IMG/VR virus record: IMGVR_UViG_3300014913_000043
Span: 1-33,675 of that record
DNA length: 33,675 nt
Strand: one strand, 5' to 3'
DNA from: a virus
Shown here: positions 25,101 to 31,773 of the stretch, piece after piece
How positions within the stretch are numbered: position 1 is the first letter of the stretch
Layout: every line of letters starts with the position of its first letter
Translations under genes and position numbers: made by a program
The notes under the pieces: generated by a model
Told to the model about the DNA's origin: nothing
Databases searched by the model: none
The model's input: the letters and a program-made list of their open reading frames with translations, nothing else

Positions 25101-25409
25101 CAACATAAATGACTTACTCCCTCCGCGACACGCTATAAGCATTGGAAACGGAGTGTTCCACATAGTTTGTAATGTTGCTATTTGAATCGGAAACAAATCT
25201 AGACCAAGAATCACTTTTGCTGTCCATCCGATATAATCAATATTCAACATATGATCTACAACAACATGGTCTAGAGGGCGAGTTGATTGTTTCAAATTTG
25301 TGAATATGTGGTCCTTTATCGTTGGAACCTTTTTCCTAAATGGAAATAAAAATCCATATTCACCCTGATCACCATGCATCAGTTCTTGAAGTGTTATCTT
25401 ATCCGCCAA
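22134..25409 (-). CDS. Terminase large subunit (TerL) with in-frame intein
   Basis: A 1091-aa precursor. The ATPase domain has a Walker A-like ACRGGSKS (residues 93-100) and Walker B NVVIADE (191-197). An intein of 392 residues begins at Cys200, just after DEFA, and ends with Asn591 before Ser592. After splicing, TerL would be 699 aa. The C-terminal nuclease has VMGIDPAAEK, RIEMDSQGGG and a later KKDRYTAL acidic cluster, as in RNase H-fold terminase nucleases. TerL cleaves concatemeric DNA and pumps it through the portal. The start is TTG 25407-25409, chosen for an AGGAGGAG SD and the MADKITLQEL N-terminus; it overlaps the ERCC4 gene by 11 bases. Confidence 0.93.
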   Translation of the reverse strand: MADKITLQELMHGDQGEYGFLFPFRKKVPTIKDHIFTNLKQSTRPLDHVVVDHMLNIDYIGWTAKVILGLDLFPIQIATLQTMWNTPFPMLIACRGGSKSFMLAAYSVLRALLDPGTKIVIVGAGLRQARLVFNYIDTIWNNSPVLRSIVGGGKKAGPRQSVDLCYFKIGDSIVYALPLGDGTKIRGFRANVVIADEFACLDKNTLVETDHGLQRISKVDCSKTDMINMYGEFEHAERFIKTPLTDVYEVVTKYGYSFKCSKKHKVLTTNGWKLGKDLTRDDFIVMENQYVFPQKSYDDFITKDVAWFMGLLVSEGTVTNKHMVSIKTTDIAIVDEMRKRFGYLEPKVYIRPAYKDKRGWDCKKSYEVCIHNTKFRSKLKELGIDYVCAKDKCIPNSILQSPKDIVVSFLKGLFLGDGSCFEWKDQDKSKLGVAYYTVSDLLSQDVQTILLKLDIIAGRRQRDSKISDKKQWIIRANGRHAASIVELFDIKEWNHIASKTETYYPSDDCSVTFDKSRNKWKAAVLYSGKVRYLGRYCTKSEAKDAVISFNKKYNECMRIESVSLLDNKDNLYDFYLPKTNSFYGNGFVQHNSIPEDIFDVVVRGFAATAKTPVEEAKKIAFNKTLSDMDIPGDIKKKLLSDDGKMHGNQIVYSGTAYYAFNHFALKYQMWLDIISSKGDPDRVAQIFGGENLVPDEFDYRDYSVIRIPHTHLPEGLLDARQLAHAKATLPKNIYLMEYGAVFVKDSDGFYPRSLIEGCTVGPNRPIDTPDGQVTFTPLMRGQSGRKYVMGIDPAAEKDNLAVVIIEVWANHYRIVHCWAVNKKEFLRRKKLGFIDDDDYYAYCCSKIREIVRIFNPVRIEMDSQGGGYAVSEMLRNKKLLDIKNGDFPIYEVIDFDNPKDTDGETDGRHILHLVQQSSEYNQNANVVLHKSLETRTLLFPAFDSVKMFSSLQAEKAEGIIVDTYEENVFNIEELKNELCTIQMSETTTGRERFDTPTVIKPGAVEGRTRKGRLKKDRYTALMLAHKFIYDTEVTPNYDIDYEDVAGNVEKRSKPGEDKSLYRGPGVGRMRNSNGARDGNLFGALKRGEKFR
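23637..24812 (-). mobile_element. Intein with LAGLIDADG endonuclease and AP2-like DNA-binding domain
   Basis: A 392-residue intein inserted in TerL directly after Walker B. Splice block A starts CLDKNTLVETDHG and block B is FKCSKKHKVLTTNGW. The C-terminal blocks are YDFYLPKTNSFYGNG and FVQHN, followed by Ser in the host protein. Two LAGLIDADG-like helices are visible: WFMGLLVSEGT and SFLKGLFLGDG. Between the endonuclease and the C-terminal blocks lies an AP2-like segment (about 23740-23886) with KSRNKWKAAVLYSGKVRYLG followed by R.CTKSEAKDAVI. Such domains bind DNA in homing endonucleases. The element can self-splice and could home into intein-free terminase genes; activity is inferred. Confidence 0.9.
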
Positions 25410-25935
25410 TTATATCTCCTCCTCGTCTTTTCTGGGCAATCCATCTATCTTTCTCAACTCGAACAACTTCCTCAAAAATCATTTGAGCTATTCTTTTCCC
25501 GCATGCCCCGGCTGGAATTATCTTAACTCCATATTTGGCAGATAAAGACATTAACCATCTAACCATAGATTTACCTGGGACACCCTTTGAAAATTGTGGT
25601 GGGGACAACTCCAAAATATCTGGAGTAAATAATGATTCAATTACAATATATGCATGTTTCATATTGGACATTCTTTCCATTTCTGCTTCGAATGCTGGTC
25701 TTTTTGCTTTACTATAATTACCCCACAATTCGGAAAAAGCAAATTTTCGCTCGACCGCCAATATGTCAGTATATCCAATTAAACTATAATCCCCAGTTTC
25801 AAGAGTATTCGTAACAGTTCCATCGCATCTAGGAGAACGATGATCTGGAGAATGAGCACTAAATGTCCATCCATGTCCAGACTGTTCTCTTGTGTCTCTA
25901 ACAACAGTATAACTAGGTAAAATTAAGCGTGGCAT
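25399..25935 (-). CDS. ERCC4/XPF-type nuclease domain protein
   Basis: A 178-aa protein with the ERCC4 nuclease signature: VVRDTREQ (residues 11-18), LETGDYSLIGY (45-55) and AVERK (60-64), matching the D...GD..ERK plan of the family. The last element is normally ERKxxxD; here the D position is Ser (ERKFAFS). These nucleases cut branched or single-stranded-containing DNA in a metal-dependent way. The start ATG 25933-25935 has a GGAG SD. It overlaps the gmd gene upstream and the TerL start downstream, tying it to packaging. It may resolve branched DNA before packaging, by inference from context. Confidence 0.8.
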   Translation of the reverse strand: MPRLILPSYTVVRDTREQSGHGWTFSAHSPDHRSPRCDGTVTNTLETGDYSLIGYTDILAVERKFAFSELWGNYSKAKRPAFEAEMERMSNMKHAYIVIESLFTPDILELSPPQFSKGVPGKSMVRWLMSLSAKYGVKIIPAGACGKRIAQMIFEEVVRVEKDRWIAQKRRGGDIIGG

Positions 25936-26936
25936 TCTGACTCCATCCTATAATCACTTTGAACCATCATGTCTACCATTTCACCAAAACTAATGGTAGG
26001 ATTCCATCCCAAGACTTCTTTCGCTTTTGATGGATCTGCATGTAGCAAATTTACATCTGCTGGACGATAAAACTTTGGATCCACGACAACATAATCACTA
26101 TACGACAATCCTATTGTTCCGAAAGCCATTTCCAAGAAGTCTTTTACAGAATGAGTCTCTCCAGAACCTAATACATAATCATCTGGACTTTCATGCTGTA
26201 ACATCATCCACATTCCCTCTACCATGTCGATGGCATGAGACCAATCTCTCTTTGCCTCAATATTCCCAAGAGCTAATGGGAAGACATCTACATCAACTCT
26301 GGGAAATCCATCATTAGTATCCATCCATCTTTGTAGCATGGCTACATATTTTGTTATTTTCCTGGTAACGAAAGTTTCACCACGACGTTCACTCTCGTGG
26401 TTAAATAATATTCCAGCACAGGCAAAAATATTGTAGGCACGACGATAAAGGGCTACAAGATGATGTGCATACAATTTAGCAACCGCATATGGTGAATTCG
26501 GATTAAATTCTGTGTTCTCTGATTGAGGTGCATCCAGTGTATCTCCAAACAACTCTGATGTGCTAGCCTGATAATATTTTGTTTCAGGAGAAAATTGCCT
26601 AATTGCCTCAAGTATATTTAGTGGACCAACAGCATCAATATTACATGTAGTTATTGGTTGGTCAAACGAGGTACCAACATGACTCATTGCTGCTAGATTG
26701 TATATCTCGTCGAACTTAACCCCAGAGACTATTCTGCTCATACATGATGCATCTGTAATATCTCCTTCGACAAGTTCAAAACATGGGTGACGAACGAACC
26801 CTTTTATTCGTTCTGTGGTGTCGGTCGAAGATCTTCTTATAAGACCATATACTTTGTATCCCTTTCCCAAGAGCAATTCCGCCAAATAACTGCCATCCTG
26901 TCCAGTAACACCAGTAACTAGTGCTGTCTTATCCAT
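25923..26936 (-). CDS. gmd: GDP-mannose 4,6-dehydratase
   Basis: A 337-aa member of the extended short-chain dehydrogenase family that converts GDP-mannose to GDP-4-keto-6-deoxymannose, the precursor of GDP-fucose, GDP-rhamnose or perosamine. The Rossmann motif GVTGQDGSYLAELLL (residues 9-23), TSELFG, SPYAVAKLYAH (catalytic YxxxK), FNHESERRGETFVTRKIT and DYVLGSGETHSVKDF are all diagnostic of Gmd. The length is normal and no motif is lost. The ATG at 26934-26936 overlaps the SEC-C gene stop (TAATG). The enzyme for the next step is not encoded in this window, so the sugar product is not determined. Confidence 0.95.
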   Translation of the reverse strand: MDKTALVTGVTGQDGSYLAELLLGKGYKVYGLIRRSSTDTTERIKGFVRHPCFELVEGDITDASCMSRIVSGVKFDEIYNLAAMSHVGTSFDQPITTCNIDAVGPLNILEAIRQFSPETKYYQASTSELFGDTLDAPQSENTEFNPNSPYAVAKLYAHHLVALYRRAYNIFACAGILFNHESERRGETFVTRKITKYVAMLQRWMDTNDGFPRVDVDVFPLALGNIEAKRDWSHAIDMVEGMWMMLQHESPDDYVLGSGETHSVKDFLEMAFGTIGLSYSDYVVVDPKFYRPADVNLLHADPSKAKEVLGWNPTISFGEMVDMMVQSDYRMESECHA

Positions 26937-27199
26937 TATTTTGTCTCCCCTTTGTCTTCTGCTTGCTTATCCATTATGTCAATAAAATCCTGAACATCTT
27001 CTGGAACATCCCTAACAACCATATTCCCATCAGATAATGTCAAAGCGTCGAGATCTTTCATGCAACAATGCTTGTATTTTTTGTTACTTCCACATAAACA
27101 TTTCCAATTCCTATTCCATTTAATGCGTTTTTTGCTTATTGGCATAGTTACGCCAGATATTCTTCTTGCTACATTTCGCTGTTTAGATTTCTTACTCAT
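26936..27199 (-). CDS. SEC-C motif zinc-binding protein, 87 aa
   Basis: An 87-aa protein with a basic N-terminus (MSKKSKQRNVARRISG) and a SEC-C motif WKCLCGSNKKYKHCC (residues 32-46). C34, C36 and C45/C46 form the zinc site found at the C-terminus of SecA and in many small proteins. The C-terminus is acidic (DVQDFIDIMDKQAEDKG). The gene overlaps its neighbours at both ends, by 8 bases with the glycosyltransferase upstream. The role is unknown; SEC-C domains mediate protein or ribosome contacts, so a partner of the glycan enzymes or the terminase is possible. Confidence 0.8.
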   Translation of the reverse strand: MSKKSKQRNVARRISGVTMPISKKRIKWNRNWKCLCGSNKKYKHCCMKDLDALTLSDGNMVVRDVPEDVQDFIDIMDKQAEDKGETK

Positions 27200-28277
27200 T
27201 CGTCACTCCTTGTGTTTCAAGGTTAATCCTTGCGTCCATTTCTGCACAATGACTAAAAGCTTTTCTATTTCCAAATTTTTTAATTTCACGACACAGCCCA
27301 TCGAATGCAGAAGCATCAAACAAATCACACAATCTATTGAAATATGTATGATTGTTGGCAACGTGTTTTACTCCACTTCTTATTCTATCAAAACGATTAT
27401 TTTGACACTCAATATTTTTGACAACTCTGCCAATATAATCAGTTATGCTTGAAGCAAATTCACTGCTGTCAGACAAATAGTTTCCAGTTAGCGGATTGTC
27501 TGAAACCTGAATACCACCGCATAATGGTATCATAAAAGATCTTTCATTTATAAATGCACTCAACCTAACCTGTTGTTCTGTATGTACATTCGGGCATACT
27601 GCAGCATTCGCATAAATGTTTGCAAAATTGTTTCCGCACAAAGATATATTTCCCTGATAGGATAATCCTGCCCTAGCCCATATATCATCTCCAAATCCAG
27701 CATATGAATACCCCAATAACTCTATTCTTCTGCATAATGGCTCTATTACGTACTTCATTACACCTTGCTTGTTCGCAAAATTAGCTATCATAGCCATATC
27801 AACTATTGAACAACATGTATCTGGTAATGCATTGATTATATCTGCAGCGGCTGGGACATGAATAATGTGATGGTCACGCATCCATACTTCAAAATAAGAA
27901 TCCCATAAATGTTTTTCTATTTTTGTGTGAAGAACTAGAGAATCTATCCTATCAAGAACATCTGGTTCATCCAAATGAGCCATCTCATAAGAACCATCTA
28001 TTGTTAACCCATTATTGTTTAATGGGAGAATATCGACAAATACAGTAACACAATTTTTGTTTATAACATCAATTGGTAATTGCCTTATACCATACCTGGA
28101 ATGAGTAAAGATAAACGAAACACCATAGTTCTCTATTATTGACCTACACCCAAGTTTCGTTTTTGGATCTTCAACATACACTCGCCATCCCATGGCTCTG
28201 AGAGCCATAACATAACCACGAAATATCATGTTGTAATTATCCCCAGGTCTTGGTATAAATAATGCACACTTATTCAT
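27192..28277 (-). CDS. CgeB-like glycosyltransferase (GT-B fold)
   Basis: A 361-aa protein resembling the CgeB/GT4-like family. The N-terminal half is a Rossmann-like domain (ALFIPRPGDNYNMIFRGYVM, then GWRVYVEDP). The C-terminal half has NVHTEQQVRLSAFINERSFM followed by IPLCGGIQVSDN, corresponding to the N.R.FE....G...L.D. nucleotide-sugar-binding region of CgeB proteins. A GPRTF-like signature is absent. It lies in the gmd cassette, so the donor may be a GDP-deoxyhexose; neither donor nor acceptor can be read from the sequence. The ATG at 28275-28277 overlaps the preceding gene. Confidence 0.7.
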   Translation of the reverse strand: MNKCALFIPRPGDNYNMIFRGYVMALRAMGWRVYVEDPKTKLGCRSIIENYGVSFIFTHSRYGIRQLPIDVINKNCVTVFVDILPLNNNGLTIDGSYEMAHLDEPDVLDRIDSLVLHTKIEKHLWDSYFEVWMRDHHIIHVPAAADIINALPDTCCSIVDMAMIANFANKQGVMKYVIEPLCRRIELLGYSYAGFGDDIWARAGLSYQGNISLCGNNFANIYANAAVCPNVHTEQQVRLSAFINERSFMIPLCGGIQVSDNPLTGNYLSDSSEFASSITDYIGRVVKNIECQNNRFDRIRSGVKHVANNHTYFNRLCDLFDASAFDGLCREIKKFGNRKAFSHCAEMDARINLETQGVTNE

Positions 28278-29172
28278 CTAGTTCTTCTCCAAAATCTGTA
28301 TCGCTGTCCATAATAATTGGAGCAACACTTCCATCAGGAAACTCTGTTGGTTTTCTAAATTCTTCCTTTACATCCTCTGAAGCCAGTTTGGTTAATTCCG
28401 CCAAATGACCCTGTCTAGTTCTTTCATCTTGTGAATGCTGTAGTTGAGCAACTAAATCAAGAAATGTTTCTTTACCACCTCTCAATTCATCTAATCTATC
28501 TTTCCTGGTAGCAGCCAAACTGCTATGAATCTTTTGTCGTTCCTTAACAAGTGCATCATAACGATCCTGCACTCCCTTTAGTTCCTTATATTTGTCATTA
28601 ACTTGTCTTTGTTGTGCCAATCTGGACCTAATAGTATCTTTGTCTTCCCCTTCTTTCGGTGGATTCTTAGCAAACCATTCGTTCAATACAGCAACTTCTC
28701 TACCGATGGTTCTAGCTAAAATAAGCTGTCTATCAATTAAAATTCTATGCTTTAAAAAATCATCAATTTGCATAAATTCACTAACTACGATATCTTCAAA
28801 CTGACAACACAATGATCCAAAATTATCCAGATAAACACATACCTCGTCTGGCTCAAACTGTCTCTTTATCGTCACAAACATATTTGTTTTCTTAAATTGA
28901 TTAACAAACCATTGCATTTTTTCTAATTCAGACAGACCTGGAGGTGGCATAGTTAATATCGAAACATCGTATTTATCAGAATTTTCTGATTCATCAGTAG
29001 CAGATGTTGATCTCCTGTATCTACTAATTGTTTCTACCGCCCATTGGTATCCACATTCTTGAATAAGTCTTTGTTGTATTTGTTTGTCTGAAAATCCTTG
29101 TTCTACACACTCAGATAGAATTGTACAAGCCTTTTTGTTTTTAGATAATTTCTGATATTTAGGTTTTTTCAT
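28270..29172 (-). CDS. Probable terminase small subunit-like DNA-binding protein
   Basis: A 300-aa protein. Residues ~15-55 look like a helix-turn-helix: ILSECVEQGFSDKQIQQRLI followed by WAVETISRYRRS. The middle is helical and the C-terminal half (~170-255) is a charged coiled coil (QQRQVNDKYKELKGVQDRYD). The acidic tail ends DFGEELDE. DNA binding plus coiled coil, and position upstream of the TerL cassette, fit a small terminase subunit; no signature is unique. The ATG at 29170-29172 lies within the last codons of the sigma factor gene. Confidence 0.45.
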   Translation of the reverse strand: MKKPKYQKLSKNKKACTILSECVEQGFSDKQIQQRLIQECGYQWAVETISRYRRSTSATDESENSDKYDVSILTMPPPGLSELEKMQWFVNQFKKTNMFVTIKRQFEPDEVCVYLDNFGSLCCQFEDIVVSEFMQIDDFLKHRILIDRQLILARTIGREVAVLNEWFAKNPPKEGEDKDTIRSRLAQQRQVNDKYKELKGVQDRYDALVKERQKIHSSLAATRKDRLDELRGGKETFLDLVAQLQHSQDERTRQGHLAELTKLASEDVKEEFRKPTEFPDGSVAPIIMDSDTDFGEELDE

Positions 29173-29710
29173 TTTCGTCTCTTTCGGCCAAAATTTCTGC
29201 TATATTGTGTCTGAGATCAGAAACAACAGCACTTCTAATTTTATTATTTTCAACCAAATCTTCAAAAGGACCAAGCAGATCTTGTGGCAATCTCTCTCTT
29301 ATATAAAATAATGTTTCATCACATAATATGTGCTTAACTGGATCTACATTGATTATGCTAGACCCCAACAGCGTACCATGATTTGCAGTTTCACAAACAC
29401 CCAAAGATAAAGCATTAACTAAATTCATCCTAGTTTTCGCCAATCCAGAACTGGAAATATCACATCCTGGACGAAAATATTTGTCTCTTTTCAAATTTTT
29501 CATCCTGTTCGTTACGTGTCTAACTAGATAATTCTCTATCGGACCAATATCTGGATTATACCTACCCATAGCCTCTAAACACAAAGCCCATATTTCTTGA
29601 TAAACATCTGTTTTTTCATAATATGCAAAAGCACCATTGGTACTTCTTGATTTTGCTATTCTATCTATTATAGGGTAAGCCTCATGCAATAATTCATCAC
29701 TAACTACCAT
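29159..29710 (-). CDS. Small sigma-70-like RNA polymerase sigma factor
   Basis: A 183-aa protein from ATG 29708-29710. Residues ~34-78, VYQEIWALCLEAMGRYNPDI plus NYLVRHVTNRMKNLKRDKYF, match sigma region 2 (D..QE.w......YDP..G.f.nyl......R.kn.lR). The C-terminal segment (LPQDLLGPFEDLVENNKIRS onwards) may be a degenerate region 4. Length is close to T4 gp55, the late sigma that recognises only a -10 box. The longer frame to 29815 is rejected because its extra N-terminus lies in the other reading frame of the 55-aa gene. As second gene after the promoter box at 29886-29894, it probably directs transcription of the phage genes carrying GTGTATAAT. Confidence 0.75.
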   Translation of the reverse strand: MVVSDELLHEAYPIIDRIAKSRSTNGAFAYYEKTDVYQEIWALCLEAMGRYNPDIGPIENYLVRHVTNRMKNLKRDKYFRPGCDISSSGLAKTRMNLVNALSLGVCETANHGTLLGSSIINVDPVKHILCDETLFYIRERLPQDLLGPFEDLVENNKIRSAVVSDLRHNIAEILAERDENEKT

Positions 29711-29867
29711 CAATACTATCTTCTTTCTTAATAAATTTTTTAATAATATGTTCGCCAGTAGCCGTATCTGGGTCATTAACTTCAAAATCTTCTTTAATTT
29801 TTTCATCAACAACAACGTCGCTTTTTGTTGTCAAATGACAGTCAACCTTGATTCTTTTTTCGCTCAC
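29700..29867 (-). CDS. Hypothetical protein, 55 aa, first gene of the minus-strand block
   Basis: A 55-aa protein with a GTG start at 29865-29867 and a strong GGAGGTG SD; the longer frame to 29894 would begin inside the promoter box. The sequence is charged (SEKRIKVDCHLTTKS, then DEKIKEDFEVNDPDTATGEH), with no membrane segment. Its stop at 29700 overlaps the sigma factor start by 11 bases, so translation of the sigma factor is probably coupled to it. It could be a sigma-factor partner or a leader; function is unknown. Confidence 0.6.
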   Translation of the reverse strand: MSEKRIKVDCHLTTKSDVVVDEKIKEDFEVNDPDTATGEHIIKKFIKKEDSIDGS

Positions 29868-29885
29868 TTTTATCACCTCCGAGCA

Positions 29886-29894
29886 ATTATACAC
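29886..29894 (-). promoter_or_regulatory. GTGTATAAT promoter box for the morphogenesis operon
   Basis: The minus strand reads TTTGTTGTGTATAATTGC, directly before the SD of the 55-aa gene. A predicted start near 29879 gives a leader of about a dozen bases. No -35 consensus is present. Confidence 0.6.
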
Positions 29895-29998
29895 AACAAA
29901 GTCCTATATTAACATACCCGTCTATATATAGGGAGTGCAAAAATTTAAAAACACTTAATTTTTTTTGTTTTTTATTTTAGAACACATCATCCATTACT

Positions 29999-30007
29999 GT
30001 GTATAAT
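29999..30007 (+). promoter_or_regulatory. GTGTATAAT promoter box for the plus-strand operon
   Basis: The plus strand reads TTACTGTGTATAATAACG, about 39 bases before the methyltransferase ATG. TTTTAGAACA lies 17-18 bases upstream and resembles the TTTTAGACA of the promoter at 3347-3375. It is divergent from the box at 29886-29894; the 104 bases between them are extremely AT-rich, with long T runs and a TATATATA element. Confidence 0.6.
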
Positions 30008-30045
30008 AACGTTGAGTAAAACAATACACAATATTGGAAAATAAA

Positions 30046-30786
30046 ATGATCCAACTAATCCATGGCGATTTTGTTTCGGTGGCTTCACGTGTGCTCAAAA
30101 ATACAAAAATAGACCTAATAATAGCTGACCCACCAGACAATATCGGATTGAAATATGATGGATTCAAAGACAAAAAACCCACATGGGAATATCAAAACAA
30201 AATATCAGACTGGCTAGAAACAATGGCTAATTTAACTGATGGACCAATTTTTTTTACTTTTAATGAAAAATGGACATTCGAGGTTGAATCAGCTATACGT
30301 GATCTTGGTATACAAATAATACAGAGATTACAGTGGTATTATACGTTCGGACAAGATCAAACAAGAAATGGCAAATACGCGTTGTGCTACAGACCAATAT
30401 ATTGGTTAAATTCACCATACATAAATGCAGATCTGATCAAAGTACCAAGCGCAAGACAAACAAAATACAAAGACAAAAGAGCAGCCCCAGGAGGCAAACT
30501 ACCACAAAATGTTTGGGAATTTTCTCGAATATGTGGGTCATTTAAAGAAAGAAGATCTTGGGTTCCAACCCAACTGCCAGAACAAATGATTGAAAGAATT
30601 GTTTTGGGGCATTGTACCGGTGGTGGATGTGTCCTTGATCCATTTTTTGGTACTGGAACAACTGCAATAATATGTAAAAAACTTGGAATAAAATGTATCG
30701 GCACAGAAATAAGCGAACAAACAATACAAAAAACATCACGACACATAGGAGTACAATATGAAGCCTCACCCGATGAGAACTCTTGA
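30046..30786 (+). CDS. N4/N6-type DNA methyltransferase (beta-class order)
   Basis: A 246-aa DNA amino-methyltransferase. Catalytic motif IV is IADPPDNIGLKYDG (DPPD at residues 28-31, with D in place of the usual Y/F) and motif I, FFGTGTT (200-206), comes near the C-terminus, the order of beta-class enzymes. It transfers methyl groups to N6 of adenine or N4 of cytosine. The ATG at 30046-30048 follows GGAAA; the in-frame TTG at 30034 is less likely. It is the first gene after the divergent promoter and its end overlaps the next gene. It probably protects phage DNA from restriction; the recognition sequence is unknown. Confidence 0.88.
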   Translation: MIQLIHGDFVSVASRVLKNTKIDLIIADPPDNIGLKYDGFKDKKPTWEYQNKISDWLETMANLTDGPIFFTFNEKWTFEVESAIRDLGIQIIQRLQWYYTFGQDQTRNGKYALCYRPIYWLNSPYINADLIKVPSARQTKYKDKRAAPGGKLPQNVWEFSRICGSFKERRSWVPTQLPEQMIERIVLGHCTGGGCVLDPFFGTGTTAIICKKLGIKCIGTEISEQTIQKTSRHIGVQYEASPDENS

Positions 30787-31420
30787 AATAACAAGAGAAT
30801 ACTGTCACAATGATTTTCTACCAACAGATCTAACAAGAAGTGTAATTGGTATTGCTGAAGACATAACATTACTAGATGTATTTATGCTAATACAAACTGC
30901 CAACAGTATGATTCCAAATTTGTCGTCTATCATGGGTATGCCAAAATTCGAAGCATTTGTGGAAACAATTAATCTGCCAAAAGACGAATATTTTGTTGAC
31001 TTCGTTGACTCATTAGAACTTGCATGGTATTTCATGGATTGTCAAGAAGTTTTACCATCAATGCAAAACTTGATGTTGATGTTGGGAATTAATAACAACT
31101 GTCCAGCTTCGTTGTTCGACGAAAAACATATATGTACACCAGAATGCCACAAAAAAACACGTGTAGCTGTAGAATTTACAGCAATAAATAATATAGCAGA
31201 TATACCAATGCGAATTGATCCACATTTTAACGCAGAAGATCCACGCAAAGAACCATCAGACGACACAATAAAAATGACAATGCATCCAACATTGTGGTGT
31301 TTTCTTAGTAGCATATTGACTGGATTAACAATAGCTGGATCGACACCAGACGAAATACAACAAAATAGACAGATCTTGGTAGACATTATATTGGATAAAA
31401 ACAACGGAGAATTAGAATAA
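30758..31420 (+). CDS. Hypothetical protein, 220 aa
   Basis: A 220-aa protein of unknown function. It is mainly helical, rich in Met and Ile, with a cysteine-containing stretch near residue 120 (NNNCPASLFDEKHICTPECH). No membrane span is convincing; a moderately hydrophobic helix lies near WCFLSSILTGLTIAG. The ATG at 30758-30760 has AGGAG immediately upstream and overlaps the methyltransferase C-terminus in another frame. It sits in a plus-strand operon with ClpP and MazG-like genes and overlaps the next gene by one base (TAATG). Confidence 0.65.
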   Translation: MKPHPMRTLEITREYCHNDFLPTDLTRSVIGIAEDITLLDVFMLIQTANSMIPNLSSIMGMPKFEAFVETINLPKDEYFVDFVDSLELAWYFMDCQEVLPSMQNLMLMLGINNNCPASLFDEKHICTPECHKKTRVAVEFTAINNIADIPMRIDPHFNAEDPRKEPSDDTIKMTMHPTLWCFLSSILTGLTIAGSTPDEIQQNRQILVDIILDKNNGELE

Positions 31421-31773
31421 TGGATGTTGCAAAAGCTAAATTGTTGCTGGAAGAATGGATACTACTACTGGATGATGCAGAAATAACATGGCTAGAAAAA
31501 GCAGAAAATTGTGGTGGATTGTCCGGAAGAATAAAAAGAACCAATGGCGATCATATAGTTTTTGATATTGATTCACACAAAAAACAGATACAAATACAAA
31601 ATGCTCTATCTTCTGAATTACCAGAATTAGCCCATATTATTAAAAGCGATCCATCTCTTATGAATGGATTTCAATGGCAAAGAAGTGACTATATCTACCT
31701 ATACTTTGAACATTTCAGATTAGTAATTGAAAAAATATCACAGATATTGAACAAACAACAAAAGGGTTCATAG
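31420..31773 (+). CDS. Hypothetical protein, 117 aa
   Basis: A 117-aa protein of unknown function. The N-terminus MDVAKAKLLLEEWILLLDDAE is helical; a beta segment with GGLSGRIKRTNGDHIVFDID follows, and the C-terminal helix YFEHFRLVIEKISQILNKQQ is amphipathic. The small alpha/beta plan could be a protein-interaction module. ATG 31420-31422 overlaps the preceding stop and its stop is immediately before the ClpP-like start (TAGATG), so it is translated within the operon. Confidence 0.65.
   Translation: MDVAKAKLLLEEWILLLDDAEITWLEKAENCGGLSGRIKRTNGDHIVFDIDSHKKQIQIQNALSSELPELAHIIKSDPSLMNGFQWQRSDYIYLYFEHFRLVIEKISQILNKQQKGS

Noticed and set aside
29711-29815. N-terminal extension of the sigma factor frame (Leu/Lys-rich)
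   Set aside because: It is the out-of-frame reading of the 55-aa gene; the sigma homology begins after the internal ATG at 29710.
30387-30869. Minus-strand ORF of 160 codons opposite the methyltransferase gene
   Set aside because: It overlaps a gene with clear methyltransferase motifs, has no recognisable domain or SD, and is an antisense shadow.
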